Shown in pieces: positions 28,416 through 35,695 of a stretch of 48,350 bases of DNA. Source of the DNA: a virus. The DNA is taken from the IMG/VR virus record IMGVR_UViG_3300020027_000013, positions 1 through 48,350 of that record, one strand, 5' to 3'. The notes under the pieces were generated by a model. The model made no database searches, was not told the origin of the DNA, and was given only the letters and a program-made list of their open reading frames with translations. The position numbers and the translations under genes are program-made. Each line of letters starts with the position of its first letter. The stretch's first letter is position 1.

Positions 28416-28952
28416 ATGAGCGCAGTTAATCCCGATCAATACGCGGCGAACGTTAGTCGCATTGCTGTTTTAATGTCTTGGAAGCAACCGCTTCCCGAAA
28501 CAGACAAAATCTTTTGGCGTGACCATTTGTTGTCGCGCTGGCAAATGGCGCAAGACACACTCGCCGCCGCCAAAGCCGCCGAAATGGATTTGCGTAAGCA
28601 AATCGTTGCCTTCTCATTTGATCCAACAAAGCAAAGCGGCACCGAACGAATTGAACTTGGCAACGGCTACGAATTGAAAGCCGTCAAAAAGCTGAATTAC
28701 GGCTTCGTCAAGCGCGGCGACGGCTCGAATAAACTCGATAAAGGCGCGGTTGATTTGGCGCTTACCAAAATTGAGCAAAGCGGGCCGGCCGGCGCTTACA
28801 TCGCTGATAACTTAGTCAAATGGGAACCAACGCTTTCGTTGACCGAATACAAGAAGCTTGACGAACCGCTTAAGAAAATCATAGACGCGGTTATCGTCAC
28901 TAGTGACGGCGCTCCGTCACTTGAAATCGTTCCGCCCAAGGGCAGCAAGTAA
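28416..28952 (+). CDS. Conserved early phage protein of unknown function
   Basis: 178 residues, ATG after GTGAGGC. Helical N-terminus (LSRWQMAQDTLAAAKAAEMD), then a conserved-looking block with GTERIELGNGYELKAVKKLN. Proteins with the pattern L-R-K-Q-I...G-T-x-x-x-x-L-x-N-G-Y are common just upstream of Sak4-like ATPase genes in phages. First gene of the replication operon; perhaps a DNA-binding accessory protein. Confidence 0.65.
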   Translation: MSAVNPDQYAANVSRIAVLMSWKQPLPETDKIFWRDHLLSRWQMAQDTLAAAKAAEMDLRKQIVAFSFDPTKQSGTERIELGNGYELKAVKKLNYGFVKRGDGSNKLDKGAVDLALTKIEQSGPAGAYIADNLVKWEPTLSLTEYKKLDEPLKKIIDAVIVTSDGAPSLEIVPPKGSK

Positions 28953-28967
28953 TCAATCATCCGTGCG

Positions 28968-28998
28968 CGCGTTAGTCGGAAAGGATGCCGCTAACGCG
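28968..28998. repeat. Inverted repeat between early genes
   Basis: CGCGTTAG (28968..28975) and CTAACGCG (28991..28998) form an 8-bp stem in the 140-base gap after 28416..28952. No T-tract follows; possibly an RNA processing or translation-control element. No other feature is seen in the gap. Confidence 0.4.
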
Positions 28999-29093
28999 TC
29001 GCACGTCACATTATGCGCAACCGAATAATCTCCGCCGGCCTAATAGCGCTGCTTGCTCGCGCACAACGTTACAGCGGTACCATTCCAGAACGA

Positions 29094-29303
29094 ATGGACA
29101 TGAATTCGCCCATTGAAATGCGGCAAGGTTTGGACGTGTATCTAAACGGCGAATTGCAGCAAGGCCGGTGTATAGAAGCCGACACCAAAGCTGGATACGT
29201 CGTCAGATACAAACTAAACAAGCACGGCGCTAAGTACTTAGAAAACGGCAAGCCGGCGATGCAACGCGTAGAAGGCAAAGTAGAATTCAGAAGGAAAGGC
29301 TGA
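29094..29303 (+). CDS. Hypothetical small protein
   Basis: 69 residues from the ATG at 29094 (MDMNSPIEMRQGLDVYLNGE). An earlier in-frame ATG at 29013 adds residues that look non-coding. Beta-rich with V-V-R-Y-K-L-N-K-H-G. No good ribosome site. Function unknown. Confidence 0.55.
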   Translation: MDMNSPIEMRQGLDVYLNGELQQGRCIEADTKAGYVVRYKLNKHGAKYLENGKPAMQRVEGKVEFRRKG

Positions 29304-29304
29304 A

Positions 29305-29583
29305 ATGACGCCGACTAAATTTCCGGAACAAATCGTAATCATTGCCGAGCACCAACCGCAATATCAACCGCTACCTGCCCACATTAACGACGATGAAGCA
29401 ACCACCCTAACGTTTTGTTGGCAGTTGACTTGGCGCGAACGTTTCGCGTTGTTGTTCGGCGGCAAGATTTGGCATCAAGTTTTAACGTTCGGTCAACCGT
29501 TGCAGCCGCAACTATTGCTTGTCGATAAGCCGAACCTTCCACCGCGCAAATGGAATGCGGCGCGTAAAGGTGTCAAAGCTTGA
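29305..29583 (+). CDS. Conserved phage protein of unknown function
   Basis: 92 residues. TPTKFPEQIVIIAEHQPQYQ at the start, then C-W-Q-L-T-W-R-E-R-F, and LTFGQPLQPQLL. This pattern recurs in many phages and prophages with the K-F-P-E-Q motif near replication genes. ATG after GGAAAGG. No established function. Confidence 0.7.
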   Translation: MTPTKFPEQIVIIAEHQPQYQPLPAHINDDEATTLTFCWQLTWRERFALLFGGKIWHQVLTFGQPLQPQLLLVDKPNLPPRKWNAARKGVKA

Positions 29584-29606
29584 CGCACAAGAACGAGAAG
29601 TAAAGA

Positions 29607-30287
29607 ATGAATATATCTCAACTTAAGCCAGCGTCGCAACTCGCACAACGCTTCGGCGTTAAGGCCGTCATTTATGGCGGACCTGGGACGGGTAAAACTC
29701 CGCTATCAAGAACTGCACCAAGGCCGGTCTTGATGGTCTCTGAACCGGGCATGTTAACTATGCGCACGGTTCACAACGTGCCAGCATGGGACGCTTACAC
29801 ACCGGAACGTATTGACGAATTCTTTGATTGGATTATGCGCTCGCCAGAAGCGAAAGCATTTGATACCGTTTGTATCGACTCTGTTTCACAAGTTGCCGAG
29901 CTATTTCTAGCGCGCGAATTAACGAAATGGAAAGACGGCCGCAAAGCTTACGGCGAAATGGCGCGTGCTGTCATGAAGCATCTTAATGACTTGTACTACT
30001 TGCCAGAAAAACATACCTACTTGATTGCCAAGCAAGGTTTGTTCGAAGAAGACGGCGGAGTACTCCGCAAGCCATACTTCCCAGGTAAAGAGCTTAACGT
30101 CCAAGTTCCGCATATGTATGACGAAGTTTGGCACATCGGCTTGAATAATGTTCCGGGTCAGCCGACGCCAGTTCTAGCGATTCGCACGCGCGCAACGTTT
30201 GGAACGTTCGCCCGCGACCGTAGCGGGCGCATGAATGAATTAGAATTTCCGGAGCTTTCATCCTTGTTCGCAAAAGCAATGTCTTAA
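29607..30287 (+). CDS. Sak4-like RecA-fold ATPase
   Basis: 226 residues. Walker A GGPGTGKT (24-31); Walker B-like DTVCIDSV with Asp91; conserved SEPGMLTM (45-52). This matches phage nucleotide-binding proteins of the Sak4/AAA_24 type, which promote single-strand annealing and recombination and depend on a phage SSB. The next gene is a DUF669 SSB-like protein, the typical partner. The Walker A is followed by P-L-S rather than the usual T/S. Confidence 0.8.
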   Translation: MNISQLKPASQLAQRFGVKAVIYGGPGTGKTPLSRTAPRPVLMVSEPGMLTMRTVHNVPAWDAYTPERIDEFFDWIMRSPEAKAFDTVCIDSVSQVAELFLARELTKWKDGRKAYGEMARAVMKHLNDLYYLPEKHTYLIAKQGLFEEDGGVLRKPYFPGKELNVQVPHMYDEVWHIGLNNVPGQPTPVLAIRTRATFGTFARDRSGRMNELEFPELSSLFAKAMS

Positions 30288-30302
30288 TGGAGTGAAATAG
30301 CA

Positions 30303-31001
30303 ATGCAGTTACAACAACCTTTCGACGCTACGCAGTTCGATCCAAGCCAGGGTATTCCAAGTTTGCCGGTCGGCAAGCATCCTGTCGTTATCTCGGCTTC
30401 CGAAATCAAGGCAACTACTGCCGGCGACAGCGGTATGTTAGAATTAGAGCTGTCGATTATCGACGGGCCGGCAAAGGGTCAGAAAGGCGCGTATCGTCTG
30501 AACCTTTACAACAAGTCGGAAAAGGCCGTAGAAATCGCGCATCGTCAATTCAGCGCCATTTGTCACGTCACTGGCGTGTATCGAGTGACGGACTCACAAC
30601 AGCTTCATAACATACCATTTGTTGTTGAAGTTGCGTTGCAGAAAGACCCCGAAGCGGCTGCGAAAGGATATACCGAAGTCAAGCGCGTATTTGACATGCG
30701 CGGTAATGAACCCGGTAAACAAGGGCAAGCGGCAGCGGCGGCACAGGTTCAACAGCCAAACCAAGCTCCGGCCAGCGGACAACCGACTTGGGGACAACCC
30801 CAAGCGCAGCAGCCTACGGCAGCGCCCGCGAGCGGTCAGCCGACATGGGGGCAACCGCAAGGCGGACAACCCGGCAACGCGGCTCCGGTCAATACAGCGG
30901 CTCCGGTAGGTAATACCGGCGGTTGGGGTGCTCCCGCTAGCGGCGTTCCGGCTAACAATGCCGTGGGGCGTGCTCCGCCTTGGTCACAGAATCGGCCGTA
31001 A
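30303..31001 (+). CDS. DUF669-type single-stranded-DNA-binding-like protein
   Basis: 232 residues. The N-terminal domain (1-135) matches DUF669: FDATQFDPSQGIPSLPVGKH, then L-E-L-E-L-S-I, Y-R-L-N-L-Y-N, and the C-H-V-T-G segment. Residues 137-232 are a disordered Gln/Pro/Gly/Ala tail with two copies of APASGQPTWGQPQ, ending PPWSQNRP. This fits an SSB-like protein working with the Sak4-like ATPase. The tail could recruit partners, as SSB tails do. Confidence 0.8.
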   Translation: MQLQQPFDATQFDPSQGIPSLPVGKHPVVISASEIKATTAGDSGMLELELSIIDGPAKGQKGAYRLNLYNKSEKAVEIAHRQFSAICHVTGVYRVTDSQQLHNIPFVVEVALQKDPEAAAKGYTEVKRVFDMRGNEPGKQGQAAAAAQVQQPNQAPASGQPTWGQPQAQQPTAAPASGQPTWGQPQGGQPGNAAPVNTAAPVGNTGGWGAPASGVPANNAVGRAPPWSQNRP

Positions 31002-31051
31002 CGAAGAATCGACTGGTTGGGCGCGTAGCGAAAGCGAACCTCAGCGCCAGC

Positions 31052-31076
31052 GCCGGACAGCGTAACCGGCATTTTT
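31052..31076 (+). terminator. Terminator-like hairpin after the SSB-like gene
   Basis: GCCGG (31052..31056), nine-base loop, CCGGC (31066..31070), then ATTTTT. The stem is short, so partial termination is likely, giving more SSB-like than downstream mRNA. Confidence 0.5.
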
Positions 31077-31102
31077 ACAAACGCATTTAACCCGGTAGAC
31101 CA

Positions 31103-31267
31103 ATGTCGGATGTAGAACGAATTTTAGAAAGGCGTAAGGCGAAGAAACTTGCAAAAGCTAATGACCGAGACAAGCGACAACTTGAAGCCATCAAGCGAAA
31201 AAAAACAAGCTGCAAGCCTAGATTCCCCAGGCATCGGAAGCGCAATCGCCACTCGCATACACTATGA
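31103..31267 (+). CDS. Possible N-terminal frame of the exonuclease, or a small basic protein
   Basis: 54 residues: MSDVERILERRKAKKLAKAN then RDKRQLEAIKRKK, a convincing basic helix up to an eight-A run at 31198..31205; the residues after the run look non-coding. The frame crosses the start of the exonuclease ORF. A one-base change or slip at the A-run would join the two. Confidence 0.45.
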   Translation: MSDVERILERRKAKKLAKANDRDKRQLEAIKRKKTSCKPRFPRHRKRNRHSHTL

Positions 31268-32114
31268 CATAAACAGTTACGCTATTGAGGCATATCACGA
31301 TCCGCACCGATGGCATTTAGGCGCGTCAGAAATAGGCGACGATTGTGCGCGAAAGCTTTGGTACAAATTTCATTGGTGCGGCCAAGAAAGCGGCGGAAAC
31401 AATCCAAACCACGATGAACAACAGCGGCACAACAATTTCGGCCGCAAGCTCCGATTGTTACAGCGCGGGAATTTAGAAGAAAGCCGTTATATCGAATATC
31501 TAAAAGGCATAGGTTGTGAAGTTTGGACCGTTGATGCCAACGGCCTTCAATTCCGAATGAACGCTGTCAACGGGCACTTTGGCGGTTCAATTGACGGCGC
31601 AATGCGATTGCCACCGCGTTACGGCATCGAAGAAGTTGTGCTACTGGAATTTAAGACCAACGGAACCGGAGCCGGTTTTAACGGCTTGACCGAAAAGAAG
31701 TTGGCAGTTCACAAGCCGCAACACCAAACGCAAATGAATTGCTACGGCAATCATATGAAGCTGCGTTATGGTTGTTACATGAACACAAACAAAAACGACG
31801 ACGATATGTATGTGGAAGTCGTCGCTTTGAATTGGCAGCAAGCCCAACAATTTGAAGCCAAAGCCGAGCGGATCATAACGACGGATGAACCGCCGCCACG
31901 TCTGGCAGAGAACCCAACTTATTTCAAATGCGTTCAATGCGAAATGAAAAGCGTGTGTCACGAACGCAAGTTACCTGAATTCAATTGCCGGTCTTGTTCA
32001 TTCGCTCGGCCAGTTACCGGCGGTGAATGGAATTGCGGGCATCATAACGCCGTAATTCCGCGTGAATACGTTCCGAAAGGTTGCCAGCATTACCGAGCGA
32101 TAGTCAATGGCTAA
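31161..32114 (+). CDS. RecB/Cas4-like exonuclease (PD-(D/E)xK)
   Basis: 317 residues from the ATG at 31161 (no good ribosome site; see 31103..31267). Motifs: HLGASEIGDDCARKLWYKF (52-70), GGSIDG (141-146, Asp145), LLEFKT (161-166, Glu163 and Lys165), then Q-x-Q. These make up the PD-(D/E)xK core of RecB/Cas4-like nucleases. The C-terminal part has clustered Cys (CVQCEMKSVC, FNCRSC), possibly an iron-sulphur or zinc site. It probably resects ends for the Sak4-like/SSB-like recombination system encoded upstream. Confidence 0.8.
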   Translation: MTETSDNLKPSSEKKQAASLDSPGIGSAIATRIHYDINSYAIEAYHDPHRWHLGASEIGDDCARKLWYKFHWCGQESGGNNPNHDEQQRHNNFGRKLRLLQRGNLEESRYIEYLKGIGCEVWTVDANGLQFRMNAVNGHFGGSIDGAMRLPPRYGIEEVVLLEFKTNGTGAGFNGLTEKKLAVHKPQHQTQMNCYGNHMKLRYGCYMNTNKNDDDMYVEVVALNWQQAQQFEAKAERIITTDEPPPRLAENPTYFKCVQCEMKSVCHERKLPEFNCRSCSFARPVTGGEWNCGHHNAVIPREYVPKGCQHYRAIVNG

Positions 32115-32310
32115 ACTGAAAACAATTACTCTGTACCGCGAAGATTCAACAACCCATGTTGTTATTCGAAACGTAAAGCATATCTTTTGGACCGCTGGCG
32201 GAACCGTGCTAGTGATCGCGCAAGTTACGAACAAGAAGACTGGCGCGCATCATTACTTGCATTGGCCGCGTGAACGAATTTGCTGGTTCAAGGATTCTGG
32301 TTCTAGCTAA
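32107..32310 (+). CDS. Hypothetical protein
   Basis: 67 residues, overlapping the exonuclease stop by 8 bases and the helicase start by 1. Beta-rich with aromatic residues (VIRNVKHIFWTAGGTVLVIA). No family recognised; may be a helicase accessory protein by position. Confidence 0.65.
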   Translation: MAKLKTITLYREDSTTHVVIRNVKHIFWTAGGTVLVIAQVTNKKTGAHHYLHWPRERICWFKDSGSS

Positions 32311-33911
32311 TGCAAGCTCGCTGGTATCAAGATGAAGCCGTGTATAGCGTCTTCGATTATTTTCAACGTGGAAACTCCGGTAACCCGGTAATTGCCATGC
32401 CAACAGGCACAGGCAAGTCATTTGTCATTTCCGAATTCATTCGCCGTGTATTCGAGTCTTGGCCGCGCCAACGCGTAATGATGCTGACGCACGTTAAAGA
32501 ATTGATCGAACAGAACACAGAAGAAATGCTCAAAGTTTGGCCGACTGCACCGATAGGTATTTATAGCGCCGGACTAAAGCAACGCGATATAATATTGCCC
32601 ATAGTTTACGGCGGCATTGCGAGCGTAAACAAAAACCCACAAATATTCGGGCATCGAGATTTATTGGTGATAGATGAATGTCACTTGCTCGCGCCCAAAG
32701 ACGATACCATGTATCGAACTACCATAGCAGCTCTGACGTTAATTAATCCGTATCTGAAGGTGATAGGATTGAGTGCAACGCCATTTCGCTTAAAACAAGG
32801 AATGCTAACAGACGAAGGCGGACTATTCACAGACGTTTGCTATGACTTAACAAACTACGAATCCTACAACCGACTAATTGCCGAAGGCTTCATTGCTCCT
32901 CTAATACCAAAGCGAACTCTAACGCAAATCGACGTGTCTAATGTGGGCATATCAAACGGTGATTTCAATAACAAACAGCTAGAGGCGGCGGTAGATAAAG
33001 ACGAAATTACTTACTCGGCATGCAAAGAAGCAATCGAGCAAGGATATGACCGGCGTAGCTGGCTCGCGTTCGCGGCCGGCATTGGCAACGCCGAACACAT
33101 CGCCGCCATGTTGCAAAGCTTTGGTATTCAAGCCGCCGCCGTGCATTCAGAGTTGAGCGACGACGAAAACCGCCGCCGCATTGAAAGCCACAAGCGTGGC
33201 GAGCTTCGTTGCTTGGTCAACATGAACAAGTTAACAACCGGATATAACTATCCGCCGATTGATCTTATAATTGATTTACAACCTACTTGCTCACCAGGGA
33301 AGCATGTTCAAAAAATGGGACGCGGTACAAGACCGTCGCCGGATACCGGCAAGCTTAATTGCTTGGCGTTGGACTATGCGCGCAATAGCATTCGCAATGG
33401 TCCTATTAATGATCCAAAGATACCAGGAAGACCGGGTAAAGGTACGGGTGACGTACCTATTAGAATTTGTGATTGCGGAGCCTATAACCACGCCGCCGCT
33501 AGATGCTGCATTTCTTGCGGAGCCGAATTCTTATTTGAAACTAAGATATTTGCCGAAGCTTCAACCGAGCCGCTTCTACGATCGGACGCGCCGATTGTTG
33601 AATACTTCGATGTACAAAAGGTAATTTATAATCGACACGAAAAGAAGAACAAAGACGGTGTTCTAATGACGCCGCCGTCCATTCGCGTGTCTTATTTTTG
33701 CGGCTTGCAGATGTTCAACGAATGGGTTTGCTTGGAGCATCCCGGCTTAGTTGGACACAAAGCGCGCGACTGGTGGCGAATGCGACACGCCGAAGATCCG
33801 CCGCCGACAACATACGAGGCGTTGCGCCGAACGCGAGAGCTAAAGATACCCGCACGCATTCGAGTTTGGGTTAACAAGCCGTATCCGGAAATAATTGGCT
33901 ATGAATACTAG
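32310..33911 (+). CDS. Superfamily 2 DEAD/DEAH-type helicase
   Basis: 533 residues. Motif I AMPTGTGKS (29-37), Ia LTHVKELIEQ (59-68), II IDECH (121-125), III GLSATPFR (153-160), V/VI region ending Q-K-M-G-R-G-T-R-P-S. A zinc-ribbon-like insert (CDCGAYNHAAARCCISCGAE) follows the helicase core. Family resemblance is to phage SF2 helicases of the UvsW/RecG-like type, acting in replication fork or recombination branch remodelling. ATG overlaps the previous stop. Confidence 0.88.
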   Translation: MQARWYQDEAVYSVFDYFQRGNSGNPVIAMPTGTGKSFVISEFIRRVFESWPRQRVMMLTHVKELIEQNTEEMLKVWPTAPIGIYSAGLKQRDIILPIVYGGIASVNKNPQIFGHRDLLVIDECHLLAPKDDTMYRTTIAALTLINPYLKVIGLSATPFRLKQGMLTDEGGLFTDVCYDLTNYESYNRLIAEGFIAPLIPKRTLTQIDVSNVGISNGDFNNKQLEAAVDKDEITYSACKEAIEQGYDRRSWLAFAAGIGNAEHIAAMLQSFGIQAAAVHSELSDDENRRRIESHKRGELRCLVNMNKLTTGYNYPPIDLIIDLQPTCSPGKHVQKMGRGTRPSPDTGKLNCLALDYARNSIRNGPINDPKIPGRPGKGTGDVPIRICDCGAYNHAAARCCISCGAEFLFETKIFAEASTEPLLRSDAPIVEYFDVQKVIYNRHEKKNKDGVLMTPPSIRVSYFCGLQMFNEWVCLEHPGLVGHKARDWWRMRHAEDPPPTTYEALRRTRELKIPARIRVWVNKPYPEIIGYEY

Positions 33912-34143
33912 ATTTGGTAAGACGCAAGCGCAGTTGACAGCATGCGACCGCGCGCACGAAGCTATATTAGATCACCAAAGCATATTGCTTAAGGCCGGAG
34001 TTTGGCGAAGCTGTATTAATTGTGTGAATTGGAGTAAGCCGCACATAGGCGCAAAAGAACGTTGTCTTTTATACAATGCTATGCCACCGCCGGAAGTAAT
34101 CGTAAACGGTTGCCGCGATTGGGACGACGACATACCTTATTAA
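33901..34143 (+). CDS. Small Cys-containing protein
   Basis: 80 residues from the ATG at 33901, overlapping the helicase end by 11 bases. C-I-N-C near residue 40 plus two further Cys (C-L-L-Y and G-C-R-D-W) suggest a zinc site. Ends GCRDWDDDIPY. Proteins of this type commonly accompany phage replication genes; function unknown. Confidence 0.6.
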   Translation: MNTRFGKTQAQLTACDRAHEAILDHQSILLKAGVWRSCINCVNWSKPHIGAKERCLLYNAMPPPEVIVNGCRDWDDDIPY

Positions 34144-34157
34144 TGGAGTACAAAACA

Positions 34158-34622
34158 ATGCAAAAAAAACTAGAATTACGCAATCCGAACGGGTGTCTAA
34201 ACATGGCACACGAAGACGAACCGATTTTTGTATTACGTGGCAATGACGAATTAGCCGCAGAAACAGTTTACTATTGGGCGGAATCTTATCGAATTAACAA
34301 AAAAGCAGAAGGTCAATGGACCGAAGCCAGGCAAGCGAAATACGCCGAAGCGATTCAATTAATCAACGAAATGAAAAGCTGGCAACAGCTTAAACAAGCT
34401 GGTTTGAATCCCGTTAACGATCCGTGGGGAAAGAAATTTGCCGAAGCGGTTATAATCACCGATTCAAGCGGCGTTCTACAAAAAGTTTTAATCGACGGCT
34501 TTCCAATTAGCGACGGAAATATACAAAAAGCCAATGTGAAAGTTCGACTAACAGAAGTTCTAACGTTAGAGCTTTTCATTAGCTGCAAGAAAATCGAAAC
34601 AATGACGGTGGATAACAAATGA
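34158..34622 (+). CDS. Hypothetical replication-module protein
   Basis: 154 residues from the ATG at 34158 (GGAG nine bases upstream; longer starts overlap the previous gene). VLRGNDELAAETVYYWAESY near residues 27-46 is a segment seen in many small phage proteins. Helices follow, then a beta-rich C-terminus. ATGA overlap with the clamp-like gene. Function unknown. Confidence 0.65.
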   Translation: MQKKLELRNPNGCLNMAHEDEPIFVLRGNDELAAETVYYWAESYRINKKAEGQWTEARQAKYAEAIQLINEMKSWQQLKQAGLNPVNDPWGKKFAEAVIITDSSGVLQKVLIDGFPISDGNIQKANVKVRLTEVLTLELFISCKKIETMTVDNK

Positions 34623-35695
34623 CCGCCATAGACAAAGGTATACCGCCACCAGAAGCCAACAAGAAGGCTTCAAAGCGTGGTCGTAAGAAGAAGATTACAG
34701 AGCCGCAAAGCACGACAGCGGCGGGACTTATTAAGGCGCTACAATTTGTCGGTCTAGCACAGCGCTCGGCTGGAACGTCACATCAAACACATTGCCTAAT
34801 GAACAATGGTTGGTGTGTCGCATTTGACGAAGTGTTTACTATCGGTTGCAAGATTGAAGAAAATATATCAGCGTGCCCAAAAACTCAATACCTGTTAGAC
34901 GCGCTGCAAAAGTGCGGCGAACAAATTGCCATAGCGCAACTATCTGAATACGTCTTGTCTGTCAAGTCCGGTAAGTTCAAAGCGTCTATACCCTGCGTTG
35001 GGTTCGACGCGGTTCCAGCAACCGGGCCGGATGCCCCTATAGCAGTCATTACAGACGAGCTGCGAGCCGGCTTCGAGACGTGCGGTTGGTTGGTACACGA
35101 AGGCGAGCAAGAAGCCTATAAAGCCGCCCTACTACTTCAAGGCGGGTCGATTGTGGGAAGCAACGGTTCTGTTTTGCTGGAATACTGGCACGGCATAGAT
35201 TTGCCCCCAGGGTTGCTTATTCCGTCGAAAGCTGTCAACGCAATCGTCAAGATAAAGAAGCCTTTAACTCGCTTTGGATTCTCAGCAACGTCAGCAACTT
35301 TTTACTTTGACGATGAAAGCTTTTTAAAGACACAACTGTTTGACGCTCGATACCCGAATTACAAAGCGGTGTTTGATAAAGGCGGTTTAATCGAAGCAGC
35401 GCATTTACCTACGGATTTCTTCAAAGGCTTGCAAGCCGTGCGTTCTTTCAGTGAAGACAAGTTTGTCTTTTTAACTGGTGATAAGATACAATCGAACACG
35501 CAAGAAGAACTAGGCGCGACATACGATCTACCTGGCATTCCAATCAACTTTGCATTTAATCAAGAAATGCTAGCAGCAATTGAACCGCACTTTAAGAGCG
35601 TGGCTTTCCATGAAGCAGCCGCATATTTTAAAAACGGCAAAGTGCGCGGCGTGATAATGGGCGGCTCGCATTACGAAGCTAATGCGAGTCGTTGA
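34619..35695 (+). CDS. Sliding-clamp-like protein (DNA polymerase III beta-like)
   Basis: 358 residues. After a basic tail (residues 10-35), the sequence resembles a clamp plan: CPKTQYLLDALQKCGEQIAI with AQLSEYVLSVKSGKFKASIP (first domain end), then LIPSKAVNAIVKIKKPLTRF and LFDARYPNYKAVFD (second domain, including the D-x-R-Y-P-N/D-Y motif typical of beta clamps), and VRSFSEDKFVFL. It overlaps the polymerase gene by 14 bases, which supports a processivity role. The third domain is less clear. Confidence 0.65.
   Translation: MTAIDKGIPPPEANKKASKRGRKKKITEPQSTTAAGLIKALQFVGLAQRSAGTSHQTHCLMNNGWCVAFDEVFTIGCKIEENISACPKTQYLLDALQKCGEQIAIAQLSEYVLSVKSGKFKASIPCVGFDAVPATGPDAPIAVITDELRAGFETCGWLVHEGEQEAYKAALLLQGGSIVGSNGSVLLEYWHGIDLPPGLLIPSKAVNAIVKIKKPLTRFGFSATSATFYFDDESFLKTQLFDARYPNYKAVFDKGGLIEAAHLPTDFFKGLQAVRSFSEDKFVFLTGDKIQSNTQEELGATYDLPGIPINFAFNQEMLAAIEPHFKSVAFHEAAAYFKNGKVRGVIMGGSHYEANASR

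Noticed and set aside
28953-29093. A 43-codon frame starting at the ATG after GGAAAGG (about 28984)
   Set aside because: The ribosome-like bases touch the ATG with no spacing, and the peptide is Arg/Ser-rich and overlaps the next gene.
30594-31072. Minus-strand frames opposite the SSB-like gene tail
   Set aside because: Shadows of the Gln/Pro/Gly-rich linker; no ribosome sites.
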